From contig OX463832.1 of the NCBI GenBank assembly GCA_949825045.1, positions 17,602,552 to 17,666,551 on the forward strand: a DNA stretch of 64,000 nt. Direction: 5' to 3'. This DNA is from Argyresthia goedartella (lineage: Eukaryota; Arthropoda; Insecta; Lepidoptera; Argyresthiidae). The notes beneath the pieces are model-generated. The model did no database searches. It was given only the letters and a program-made list of their open reading frames with translations, and was not told where the DNA came from. This document shows, in pieces, positions 55,198 to 64,000 of this stretch. Numbering within the stretch: position 1 is the first letter of the stretch; every line of letters starts with the position of its first letter. The position numbers and the translations under genes are program-made.

Positions 55198-57222
55198 CTA
55201 TCCTACTTGTGGGAGCTTTTGATCTATGCGGAAAACCTGGTTTATTCCTTCAATGTACATTTCCCTTTGTTTTTCTACCTGTGCACGGAACATGTGAGGT
55301 ATTGTGCCCCTGTTTGGGCTTGCGGATCGTTTATTCCCTACTTTTGTGGTCAACGAAATGTTCGATTGATTTTTATATTCCGCATGTTGTTTATTCGGAC
55401 CGTTTGTATTTTTGACAAGAGAATATTGTTTTGGTCTTTCTGTCTGCCTGCGGAATATATAAGGTATTGTGCCTCTTTTTGGATTTGGAGATTCTACTTT
55501 TGTGGTTGACGTTGTTGTAGGTTTGATTTTACATACGGCAAGTTGTTTATATTTTTGATTCTCGAATAGGTACGGAATTGTTCCCTTTTTATTACTATTC
55601 CTTTGAGTACTATTATTTTGAGTTTTTTTTAGAGCAGCGCTTTTTACCCGACTGCCTTCAGAAGGGAGGGTTATGTTTTTTATATAAAGATTTTCATAAT
55701 CTACACTATCAATGTCAAGATTTAATTTTCTGCAGATATCGTATTGATTTTCTGCGTTTGCATCTATGAATTTTGTTGTATTGAAGTGATTACACAACAG
55801 TTTTATGTAGTGATTTTGCATGTCCGCATTTAGGAATTCATTGTTTGCAACTTTAACCACGTATACTCTTAGCTCTCGAAGTTTATACAATGCGTTGCAC
55901 AATCCAAAGACAAAATCATAGGGTTTTTTGTCATTTGATCCTAAAAGTAATACAACTACGTCATTTCTATTTGAATCTTTTAGCAAGCTATCACAACTTT
56001 TAAGGATATACATTGACTCTGCTTGAGGCTTGCTTAATGCACTGACATCATACTTATTGTTCCAATTATTTTTTCTTATATCAAGTAGTTTTTGTGCCAG
56101 TCCTACACTATTTTGATCCCCTAGTATATGAATTTTCGGTTTCTTATTTGTTATTTCTACCAAACTGTTTTCAATATCATCTTTCCTAGCTTGTTTATAT
56201 GAAGTTGAACTCTTGTCTTTTTCCTTTGTAGTTTTGATGAGAATTTGACTCCGTTTTATTAACATCTCAATTTTTTCGTTCATATCGTCCATTTGTTTTT
56301 TGAGATTTTTGTTTTGGCTGCCGAGGACTTCAATTTCATTGAGACTGCTTCGTTTTGTGTCGTCAGCAATAGTTGAACTGGTATCAAAATTGTTCTCAGC
56401 TACATTAGAATTAGAACGTATTTTATCTCCAGCATTTGCTTCGTTAGCATCTCCAGTCTTAGAATATTGTTCAAAATGTTTATTTATTTCCTCCAAACTT
56501 GTTGAATTTATTATATTTGGTTCCAAGTGTGGTTCTTCGGTGTCTTCTATTATTTCGTTTGCATTTGACTTTTCGTTGTGTATGTGATTTATAGTCCCTC
56601 CGGAATTTTCTAGATGCTGGTTCTCTGGGGTGACAACCGCATTTAACAGTTTTGATAAGCCGGTATTCGGTGTACTAGATGCGGTTTTGGACTCTTTCTC
56701 TGTCGTTGTAGTAGATTCTATGTCTGTCGTGGGCTCCAGACTTACATCGGTCTTCTCCTTTTCGAAATCTTTGTCTGTATTTACGTTGACCGTGCTCAGT
56801 GTAGGGACTATTTTGTCATTTAGTTTTATATTGTTTCTCCTGTATCGAACTATGTTTGTCTGGTTTTGTGTAGCCATTAGCATCTTCGGCTTTTTTCTTT
56901 TTCTGAGGTTCATTGGTGTCATTGATAATTCGTAATTATTTAGGGCTTTATATGTTTCAACGAGTTTGCGGAATTTATCCAGTTCGGTTTTGAGCGAATG
57001 ATTTTGTAGGTTTAAATTCTCAATTTCTTGGTTAGCTGAGTCTAGTTTTAGTTTCCAGACCTCTTCACTACTTCTAGCATTCACTTCCAATTCACCTATG
57101 CTCAGGGACGCATTCGGTAAGCTAAACCGAGTATCGTCAAAGACAGGCGATAGCGATACATCCTCGACTGAGTTCGATCGATATTTTGTTCTGATAGTAA
57201 TTCTGTCTGGACTGGTGTCCAT
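55198..57222 (-). CDS. LINE-D ORF1: coiled coil plus SGNH-hydrolase-like domain
   Basis: 674 residues from an ATG. The N-terminal half has coiled-coil helices ('NQEIENLNLQNHSLKTELDK', 'LGSQNKNLKKQMDDMNEKIE') within Ser/Thr/Glu-rich sequence. The C-terminal half begins 'KIHILGDQNSVGLAQKLL' and has 'DVVVLLLGSNDKKPYDF', the blocks I and III (GDxxS, GSND) of SGNH/GDSL esterases as found in CR1-type ORF1. The final part contains three repeats of 'GTIPYLF/GTIPYIF/GTIPHMF' in basic linkers. The esterase-type domain is thought to contact membranes or lipids; its role is not settled. ORF2 starts 26 bp after the stop. Confidence 0.85.
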   Translation of the reverse strand: MDTSPDRITIRTKYRSNSVEDVSLSPVFDDTRFSLPNASLSIGELEVNARSSEEVWKLKLDSANQEIENLNLQNHSLKTELDKFRKLVETYKALNNYELSMTPMNLRKRKKPKMLMATQNQTNIVRYRRNNIKLNDKIVPTLSTVNVNTDKDFEKEKTDVSLEPTTDIESTTTTEKESKTASSTPNTGLSKLLNAVVTPENQHLENSGGTINHIHNEKSNANEIIEDTEEPHLEPNIINSTSLEEINKHFEQYSKTGDANEANAGDKIRSNSNVAENNFDTSSTIADDTKRSSLNEIEVLGSQNKNLKKQMDDMNEKIEMLIKRSQILIKTTKEKDKSSTSYKQARKDDIENSLVEITNKKPKIHILGDQNSVGLAQKLLDIRKNNWNNKYDVSALSKPQAESMYILKSCDSLLKDSNRNDVVVLLLGSNDKKPYDFVFGLCNALYKLRELRVYVVKVANNEFLNADMQNHYIKLLCNHFNTTKFIDANAENQYDICRKLNLDIDSVDYENLYIKNITLPSEGSRVKSAALKKTQNNSTQRNSNKKGTIPYLFENQKYKQLAVCKIKPTTTSTTKVESPNPKRGTIPYIFRRQTERPKQYSLVKNTNGPNKQHAEYKNQSNISLTTKVGNKRSASPNRGTIPHMFRAQVEKQREMYIEGINQVFRIDQKLPQVG

Positions 57223-57929
57223 TTTTAATTAGAGCAAAGTTTTGCAATCAACACTCTGTACACTAAATGAGTTGGCCTTTTAGTTTTAAGAGCGCATCCA
57301 TTTGTGTCGTCAATGTACGTTTCGGAACATCATCGGTCTTTAGTAATGCTGATGAAAGACCCAATTTACTCAAGCTGAACGCAGTCGTTCCGTGTTATTG
57401 TGAGAGAAAAAAAAAAAACTGTCAAGCCAGGGTGTCAATTTGTCGACTGGACATTGGCCAATCAGCTGATCCAAGTTTGCTTGTTGTTTATCAATTTCTG
57501 TGTTGTTTCCGTTGGATTTTGTATTTTAAACCATGTTGCAGCTATATATTACATATGTCTATATAGTGTGTAGAAATTATTTTGGTGAATTCAAGCGATT
57601 TGAGGCTTCTGTGTCGGATTATGATTGAACGTACTCACGGGTTGAGATTGAGGTTAGTTTTCGTATATCTTTTTCACAATAATTTCACTTTTAGAGCAAT
57701 TTCTGCTATTAAAATCGTGGGATATCTTTGTTTACTTCTTATTACGGCCAGTGTTGCTAGCCCGAGTTATGATGTCACTATCTTTCTCATCAATGCTAAG
57801 TATAAGCATGTATTAGTATGTATTTGATATATTAGTATATGATATATATTTCAGTATTATGTAGATATTGGTAAGTAGTAGTATTTAATGTTGAGCACAT
57901 ATGTATCTCTACCTGTAGTTTCTTTTTTA

Positions 57930-57990
57930 CCCCTCCAATCAAGGTTTGCTGGGAGAAATTTCCTGTTAGAGATAAGCTCGCCTTTGTACA
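57930..57990 (+). repeat. LINE 3'-tail fragment, copy 2
   Basis: It has the same motif as 44490-44560 ('agagataagctcgcctttgt'), at the same place in the duplicated unit. Confidence 0.7.
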
Positions 57991-59011
57991 GTAAAGTATA
58001 TATTTAAACTTATAAGCCACACAATCTTGGTATGCTTTTTTTTGTTTATTACCAAACCAAAAGTAATAATCTAAAATAAATTGTGATAGGCAAACTAATA
58101 AATAGGAATTGTATGATGTATGAGGCAGATAGGCAGACCACCGGATAGATGGACGCTGAGACACTGGCTGGCAAGCAGTGGCTGCGGGAGGCTCAGGACC
58201 AGAGTAGATAGTGTGGTAAAGAGGAGGCCTATACCCAGCCGTATGTAAATGTAATCTGATTTGAATTTAATAGAATGATGTTAACATATAGTTACTTACT
58301 TCCTTTTAATTTGCTCCCTATCACGAAGTTGAAAGGGAAATTTAAGATTTCTTGTTGAATGTTAAGGTGACTTGTTTTACAATTTTGGAGACACTTGACT
58401 GGTAAACACAGTGTTTCCGGCTTTCTCATCCAATCGTCTGGTAGGAGCCTGTGGCAAAATGCTAAACAACCAGTACCTGAAACAAAATGAAAGCACTGTT
58501 ACTAAGCTCACTTAGTTCTGTTTTTGGGAAACAGGGAACAAAAATTGATCATGTCCAAAGAAAAGTAAATGTGCTGTGATACATTCTAGTACTTTGTATA
58601 GTGTAAATAAACTTCGTGTCCACATCCAAAGCACTGGTTGGTGGCAAATTAAGGGTCAACTGGGTAATTAACGTGTACGCTATTTTGTATAGTAAACGAA
58701 CGTCAAAGGTATGGTTCTGGTTCAGTTCCAGTTGTAATTCTACTTTGGTTCTGTTCAATGAAATTCGGTATCGCGCTAAAGTTTTAGTGGAGACCGAAGC
58801 TGAACCTTATCCGAAGCATTGTCGTAATCAAAACATTAGAGATGTAGCATCGATTGTGTATAATCGACCGTCGATTTCGCCTTTTTGTTGTTAACTACTC
58901 TATTTTTGACCACACTTGGGTGGGAATTCGTGGAATTTGATGTGTTTACTAGGTGAACGAAAAATTACAGATAAAAGATTCAAGTGGATAGAAATGTAGC
59001 TTTATGAATAA

Positions 59012-59391
59012 GTGTATTCCAGCCTCCCTCTGAGGGCGAAGCTCGGGGTCTACAAGTCCTACGCGAGATCCCGCCTCCCCTACGCGAGATCCCGCCTCCC
59101 CTACGCGACCCCAGCATGGTACGCCCTGTGCTCGGAGACGAACAAACGGAGATTCCGAGCCCAAGAGAACCTCTCTCTGCGTACCATCGTCGGCGCCCCC
59201 CGCTACGTCAGGAACGCGACAATCCAGAGGGACCTAAGATGGGAAACCGTGGACCAGTTTGTCCAGAGGCTGGCGAAGGGCATGTTCGCGCGTGCGGATT
59301 CGTCATAACACCCGCACATCGCCGTACTGGCGCCGCACCACGCGCGCCTGCCCGACCGCCGCCGCCTGCCACGCGACCTGGTTGCCTAGCC
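59012..59391 (+). pseudogene. Jockey RT C-terminal fragment, copy 3
   Basis: Open from about 59012 to 59308: 'LPLRAKLGVYKSYARSRLPY' with the segment YARSRLP duplicated in frame, then 'ATPAWYALCSETNKRRFRA' and 'LRTIVGAPRYVRNATIQRDL'. After a stop the homology continues to about 59391. It lacks the RT core. Copy 4 (61656-61733) shares the duplication and is cut off by the gypsy LTR. Confidence 0.82.
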
Positions 59392-60274
59392 GGCGATCAC
59401 CCACTGCATACCAGCGCCACATGAAGACCACCGCCCGCAAGGGCCATCCCATGACCTGGAAGAGGTTCGTTGACCTGACCCGTGCGGGGAGTGCGCAGAC
59501 ATCCTCAACCCCTTTAGAGCAGTTAGGACTGCAAAGGAATGAATCAAGGTATGTAGTTTTCTTTATCTTAAACTTTGTCCCTATCAGAATATAATGCTTT
59601 TGTAAGAAGGTGTACAAAGTTTAGATAAATAAGAATAACAATGTTAATTGTTTTCATATCCTAAAGGAAAACGTACAGCAAATCGTTTTATTAATATTCC
59701 AGCCAGCATAAGCTGCATTGACTTCCCAGGCAGCTCTGCAAAATGCTCAGACCCCTATTGTATTAATACTATAGCAGTCCTTCAAATGAATTTGTGAAAT
59801 AATAGATTGACGAAGCAGGTAATTCTATACTTTACTATCAGTTTGGGTAGGATATAGTTATGTAGGAAATATGCCCTGAATCGTTACTTAATATAAATTT
59901 TGATTTTAAAAGTGCCCTTAGTATAATTTTAATGACATTATCCCCACGAGTTTTCTAAACCATGTTTACTTTTCCTGTAAATATGCTGTAGAAAATATTA
60001 GCTATAATTTATTAATTCATGCAATCATGTAAGTATAGTAAACTTATATAGTTTTATGTAAAATATTTCTACTAACTTGTACATTATTTCTTTTTTCAGT
60101 GTTGTACCCAACAAAGAGAAGGTGTGTGAAAAATATTTAATTATTATTACTAACATATAATATCCCATTGCTGGGCAAAGGTCTCTAATGTGAGAATAAT
60201 TAAAGTGAGATAACTTAAGTACCAAGACATGAATAAAACAAATTTACCTAGTTAAATATCATTTATTTTAGTCC

Positions 60275-61290
60275 TTAATCTATCAACAATTGCGCTCCCC
60301 GCAATAGACTTACTATCATATCATTCATAGAATGTCACCCTTTTTTGTTATAGTATCTCTCCTCATGTTCATTAGGGGTAACTATAGACAAATGAGTACC
60401 AACTCCACAAGCCAGAACCCCTGGCAATCTGTACTTTTTGAAAAAATCTGAAAATAATAAACATTTATACATAAACATTTACATACAGGCACACACAGTG
60501 CTCCTGGCCCCACACTAGGGTACCCTGGGTTGTGGGAACCAGAAACAACGATGACAAGACTGGGTTTTGTTTTCTTTATCCCGTTTTCTTTTGATTAAAC
60601 CCAGGACCTCTCTCATGGTAGGCAGGGCAACAAATGTACATGGTAGCAGCACCACAGTTGTCCTATACCTATATTATATTTAGTACAACTTCAAATCAAA
60701 TCAGAGACAGTCCATCAACTTACATTTTTTTAAATTGTTTGTTTGAAAGAACACTATCTTTCTCATCAATGCTAAGTATAAGCATGTATTAGTATGTATT
60801 TGATATATTAGTATATGTTAATATTACGGCTCAGGACCAGAGTAGATAGTGTGGTAAAGAGGAGGCCTATACCCAGTCGTAGGTAAATGTAATCTGATTT
60901 GAATTTAATGGAATGAAGTTAACATATAGTTACTTACTTCCTTTTAATTTGCTCCCTATCACGAAGTTGAAAGGGAAATTTAAGATTTCTTGTTGAATGT
61001 TAAGGTGACTTGTTTTACAATTTTGGAGACACTTGACTGGTAAACACAATGTTTCCGGCTTTCTCATCCAATCGTCTGGTAGGAGCCTGTGGCAAAATGC
61101 TAAACAACCAGTACCTGAAACAAAATGAAAGCACTGTTACTAAGCTCACTTAGTTCTGTTTTTGGGAAACAGGGAACAAAAATTGATCATGTCCAAAGAA
61201 AAGTAAATGTGCTGTGATACATTCTAGTACTTTGTATAGTGTAAATAAACTTCGTGTCCACATCCAAAGCACTGGTTGGTGGCAAATTAA
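60275..61290 (-). pseudogene. Unknown three-exon gene, copy 3
   Basis: Exon i near 61257 has the same lost donor as copy 2. Exon ii 61114-60938 keeps the 'ggaa|gtaagt' donor. Exon iii 60447-60275 has an extra base near its start and an insertion before the end, so the frame is lost. The gene in this unit is dead by several changes. Confidence 0.5.
60495..60660 (-). mobile_element. SINE, type B, copy 3 (damaged)
   Basis: It aligns with copies 1 and 2 but the B-box region has changed to 'ttttgattaaacccagg'. Confidence 0.55.
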
Positions 61291-61733
61291 GGGTCAACTG
61301 GGTAATTAACGTGTTCGCTATTTTGTATAGTAAACGAACGTCAAAGGTATGGTTCTGGTTCAGTTCCAGTTGTAATTCTACTTTGGTTCTGTTCAATGAA
61401 ATTCGGTATCGCGCTAAAGTTTTAGTGGAGACCGAAGCTGAACCTTATCCGAAGCATTGTCGTAATCAAAACATTAGAGATGTAGCATCGATTGTGTATA
61501 ATCGACCGTCGATTTCGCCTTTTTGTTGTTAACTACTCTATTTTTGACCACACTTGGGTGGGAATTCGTGGAATTTGATGTGTTTACTAGGTGAACGAAA
61601 AATTACAGATAAAAGATTCAAGTGGATAGAAATGTAGCTTTATAAATAAGTGTATTCCAGCCTCCCTCTGAGGGCGAAGCTCGGGGTCTACAAGTCCTAC
61701 GCGAGATCCCGCCTCCCCTACGCGAGATCCCGC

Positions 61734-62375
61734 TGTGGGTTATGATGATGGTTGTGGTGATTCGGCGCCAGTAAAACAAAGTACTTACTGGTTTAGTCCA
61801 TGTAATCCGTAAGACACATCAGGTTATCCACGTATGTTTCAAGACAGAAGGCACAAAAGAATAGGAAGCACAAGCACAGAGTCATAGTCTAGTATAGGCA
61901 GGAGAAAAACACAGCACATATATTATATTATCAGCGATAGGAAAGCAAATCTATATACAATTAACATCAAACATGAAGCAAAGCGTAAGCATGGAGCGAT
62001 GGCGGCGAGCGTGCGTTCCGCGTTATGTTTCATAGGTGACTGATTGGTTTGGTTGACTTCTGTCCGGCGATGCCGATCACGCGTTATCGTCGTGGAACAG
62101 GTCGCCGCGGAGGGCTAGGGAGTTCGGACATTCGATAGAATCGAACGGGCATTATCGATGTATCGACCAGTCGATAATAAGTTGGTAAGTATGCTACTTA
62201 TATATCTATATTATATATACATGTATTTAGTTATATATGTTATTTATATATATATATATATTTGTAGTCAGTATTTTTGTGTAGTTTGATTAAGTATGTA
62301 AGTATAAATATTAATAGTTTTAAGTTGTAATTGTTTGTGTGTAAGTATGGAGTATGTGTAGATAAATAGGCTACA
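61734..62375 (-). repeat. Gypsy 3' LTR
   Basis: 642 bp running TGTAG...CCCACA on the minus strand. It contains small palindromes such as 'ttcgatagaatcgaa' (about 62133-62147). Promoter elements are not resolved. Confidence 0.85.
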
Positions 62376-62395
62376 CCACTCCCCTCCAGAGACCG

Positions 62396-64000
62396 TTAAG
62401 GGCGATAATAATCTGGAAACCTGACCTGGCGGCCAGAACGAGTGACATAGTTCCTTGGAGCAGGAACTGGATTAGAGACAATAGGTATAGGGAGACTTTT
62501 TTGTATGTCTACATCGTCAGGTAGTGTGAAAGCGGGTTTAAGTCTGTCTATAGACACTGTCTTCACCTTATTATTTACAACAATTTTGAATACCTTGTCT
62601 CCTCTGGAAAGTACTTTATGTGGCCCGGAGTAAGCTGGCTGAAGAGAACCTCGCGATGCGTCTTCACGAAGGAACACGTGATCACAGGTAGTAAGCTCCT
62701 TGTAAATAAATACTTTAGGCTTACTATGACGGGCAGCTGGCACGGGTTTCAACTTTTCAGCAAAGAGTCGCAGCCTAGTAGAGAACTCCGATATGTCGGT
62801 TGTTCCGCTCGTGCTAGGGTTGAAAAACTCTCCAGGGAGTCTCAGTGGCTCCCCGTATACCAGTTCTGCTGAAGAGCTCTGCAAGTCCTCTTTAAATGCA
62901 GTCCTGATGCCTAACAAAACCCAGGGCAATGATTCGGTCCACCTTTCATTCGCGTGGCACACTATTGCGGCTTTGAGCTGCCTATGGAATCGCTCAACGA
63001 GACCGTTACAGGCAGGATGGTATGCCGTTGTACGCCTATGCTCAAAACCTGCTAGCTTAGACAGACATTGAAATAATGCCGACTCGAACTGGCTTCCGCG
63101 GTCCGTTGTTATGTCTGTTGGACAACCAAATCGGGCTATCCACGTTGATAGCAGCGTTTTTGCTACGGTCTCAGCTGTGATGTCCTCTATCGGTATTGCT
63201 TCAGGCCAGCGGGTAAACCTATCCACAGCGGTTAAGCAATACCGATAGCCGCGTGATAAGGGAAGCGGGCCGACCAAGTCAAGATGGATATTTTTAAAGC
63301 GGGCTTGTGGTAGTTTAAAGGTGCCAAGGGGGGCGGTAACGTGGCGATTTACCTTGGCGCGTTGACACTGAAGACAAGTGCGCGTCCACTCCCTGCAGTC
63401 CTTCCGTATGCCAGGCCAGACAAACCTGTCGGCGACTAACTTTGCGGAAGCGTTAGCACCTGGGTGACTGAGGGAGTGTAGGCTCTCGTAGACTTGTCTA
63501 CGATGGATCCTCGGGACATAAGGCCGGGAGGTCGGCGTGCTGACGTCGCAGTACAGAGGTGATCGACTATTGGGAACGTGAAGTTTCTGCAACTGCAAGG
63601 ATGAGCCATTGCGTAACAGCTCTTGCAGCTCTTGGTCTGACTCCTGTGTATCGGCTAGTGTTTCGAGGTTAACTGGAGCTCCCAGTTCTTCTATACGTGA
63701 TAAAGCATCAGCGACAACATTATCTCTACCAGATATATGCCGGATATCAGTAGTAAACTGCGAGATAAAGTCTAGGTGCCTATACTGCCTTGGCGAACAG
63801 TTTTTCTTTCTTTCGTGAAATGCAAAACTGATCGGCTTGTGGTCGGTATACACAACGAAATGCCTGGCCTCGAGCATATGCCGAAAATATTTTATAGCCT
63901 CGTAAATGGCCAGTAATTCCCTGTCATAGGGAGAATACTTAGTCTGGGATGGTGTCAGCTTGCGAGAAAAGAAGGCAAGCGGCTCCCATGCGCCGTCTTT
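62396..64000 (-). CDS. Gypsy Pol, C-terminal part: RNase H - integrase (partial)
   Basis: The frame is open from the window edge (64000) to the stop at 62396, 20 bp before the LTR. RNase H: '[20 protein letters not shown]', '[14 protein letters not shown]', '[14 protein letters not shown]'. Integrase: the H-H-C-C zinc finger is in '[15 protein letters not shown]' and 'CLQCQRAKV'. The catalytic D,D,E lie in '[15 protein letters not shown]', '[15 protein letters not shown]' and '[15 protein letters not shown]'. A C-terminal basic domain ends '[14 protein letters not shown]'. No stop or frameshift is seen. Integrase joins the cDNA to host DNA with a short target duplication. Confidence 0.93.
   Translation of the reverse strand, partial: KDGAWEPLAFFSRKLTPSQTKYSPYDRELLAIYEAIKYFRHMLEARHFVVYTDHKPISFAFHERKKNCSPRQYRHLDFISQFTTDIRHISGRDNVVADALSRIEELGAPVNLETLADTQESDQELQELLRNGSSLQLQKLHVPNSRSPLYCDVSTPTSRPYVPRIHRRQVYESLHSLSHPGANASAKLVADRFVWPGIRKDCREWTRTCLQCQRAKVNRHVTAPLGTFKLPQARFKNIHLDLVGPLPLSRGYRYCLTAVDRFTRWPEAIPIEDITAETVAKTLLSTWIARFGCPTDITTDRGSQFESALFQCLSKLAGFEHRRTTAYHPACNGLVERFHRQLKAAIVCHANERWTESLPWVLLGIRTAFKEDLQSSSAELVYGEPLRLPGEFFNPSTSGTTDISEFSTRLRLFAEKLKPVPAARHSKPKVFIYKELTTCDHVFLREDASRGSLQPAYSGPHKVLSRGDKVFKIVVNNKVKTVSIDRLKPAFTLPDDVDIQKSLPIPIVSNPVPAPRNYVTRSGRQVRFPDYYRP

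Larger units (their letters stand above)
51849..57775 (-). mobile_element. LINE-D: full-length CR1-like element
   Basis: It is flanked by the target duplication CACTAT (51843-51848 and 57776-57781); copy 1 shows the intact site ('gaacactatctttctcatc'). It has a 5' UTR of about 550 bp, ORF1 (57222-55198), ORF2 (55171-52257, two lesions) and a 3' end without poly(A). A 3' region repeat is at 52073-52390. At 5.9 kb it appears complete. Confidence 0.88.
47055..58640 (-). pseudogene. Unknown three-exon gene, copy 2, split by nested LINEs and a SINE
   Basis: Exon ii is 58476-58300 and keeps the two-base phase ('ggaa|gtaagt') that fits exon iii. Exon iii is 47476-47055, in frame at its start ('FFKKYRLPGVLACGDGT') but interrupted by a SINE at 47171-47421. 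The exon i donor has changed from 'g|gttagt' to 'g|tttatt', so splicing from exon i is lost. The intron contains LINE-C (+) and LINE-D (-). Compared with copy 1 the lesions are complementary. Confidence 0.5.
41605..61733. repeat. Tandem segmental duplication, three copies plus a partial fourth
   Basis: Copy starts are marked by 'tcaatgaaattcggtatcgc' near 41680, 45439, 58758 and 61395. Each unit then holds a plus-strand Jockey RT fragment, an unknown block ('gactgcacagacttcccagg'), an 'ctgggcaaagg' repeat, exon iii of a minus-strand gene, a type-B SINE, a LINE 3'-tail motif (lost in copy 3) and exons ii and i. Copy 2 is expanded by about 10 kb of LINEs and a SINE; copy 4 is cut by a gypsy LTR at 61734. 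Copies 3 and 4 share small changes (a 21-bp in-frame duplication), so they are the most recent pair. Confidence 0.88.
61734..64000 (-). mobile_element. Ty3/gypsy LTR retrotransposon, 3' part (continues past the window)
   Basis: The 3' LTR is 61734-62375, with polypurine tract 'ggaggggagtgg' (minus strand) immediately before it and a pol frame open to the window edge. The inner LTR end is TGTAG and the outer end CCCACA on the minus strand. It interrupts copy 4 of the segmental duplication within the Jockey fragment. The 5' LTR, gag and the RT core lie beyond 64000. Confidence 0.9.

Noticed and set aside
56300..56935. Plus-strand Ser/Phe-rich hydrophobic frames
   Set aside because: Antisense to LINE-D ORF1, whose minus-strand frame is 674 codons with recognisable domains.

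Overview
This is eukaryotic, AT-rich, repeat-dense DNA, most likely from an insect and probably a moth or butterfly. The evidence is the mix of elements (CR1/Jockey-type LINEs, piggyBac, hAT, a THAP-DDE/YqaJ transposon, a DIRS-like element, Ty3/gypsy, tRNA-derived SINEs) and short dispersed repeats I associate with Lepidoptera, such as the 'ctgggcaaagg' motif and the 'agggttccgtac' family. There are no bacterial operons, rRNA genes, true tRNA genes or CRISPR arrays. Almost every recognisable coding stretch belongs to a mobile element or to a decayed duplicated gene.

Layout. 1-2.9 kb: decayed LINE ORF2. 2.9-8.2 kb: fold-back repeats, LTR-like inverted copies, an inverted pair of reverse-transcriptase fragments and a SINE. 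8.7-11.0 kb: two-gene DNA transposon (YqaJ-like nuclease on +, THAP-DDE transposase on -, tail to tail). 13.4-14.0 kb: OTU-protease plus LINE endonuclease remnant. 15.1-18.4 kb: nearly intact LINE with two compensating frameshifts. 18.9-21.2 kb: palindromic repeat cluster and MITEs. 21.3-23.2 kb: hAT pseudogene. 24.7-25.4 kb: Tc1/mariner remnant carrying a snap-back hairpin.

27.2-34.9 kb is a piggyBac-type transposase gene whose last intron holds an apparently complete DIRS-like retroelement (27525-32411). The DIRS element has inverted terminal repeats, an internal complementary region, a spliced gag, RT/RNase H and tyrosine recombinase. A slippery heptamer T-TTA-AAC followed by a GC-rich stem sits in the exact phase needed to fuse gag to RT by -1 frameshifting; this is the most interesting new signal here. 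37.2-39.5 kb holds a second piggyBac-derived gene, reconstructable as seven exons that splice in frame, with an RG-rich N-terminus, truncated after the first catalytic aspartate.

41.6-61.7 kb is a tandem segmental duplication (three copies plus a partial fourth). Each unit carries a small three-exon minus-strand gene of unknown identity and a plus-strand Jockey RT C-terminal fragment. One intron of copy 2 received two nested LINEs with clear target-site duplications: 47688-51756 on + and 51849-57775 on -. The partial fourth copy is cut by a Ty3/gypsy element (61734 to the window end, minus strand). The genes do not form a pathway; they act as independent mobile units, with the DIRS, ISL2EU-like and LINE modules each carrying their own replication or integration enzymes. 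Family names come from motif recognition, without database searches.
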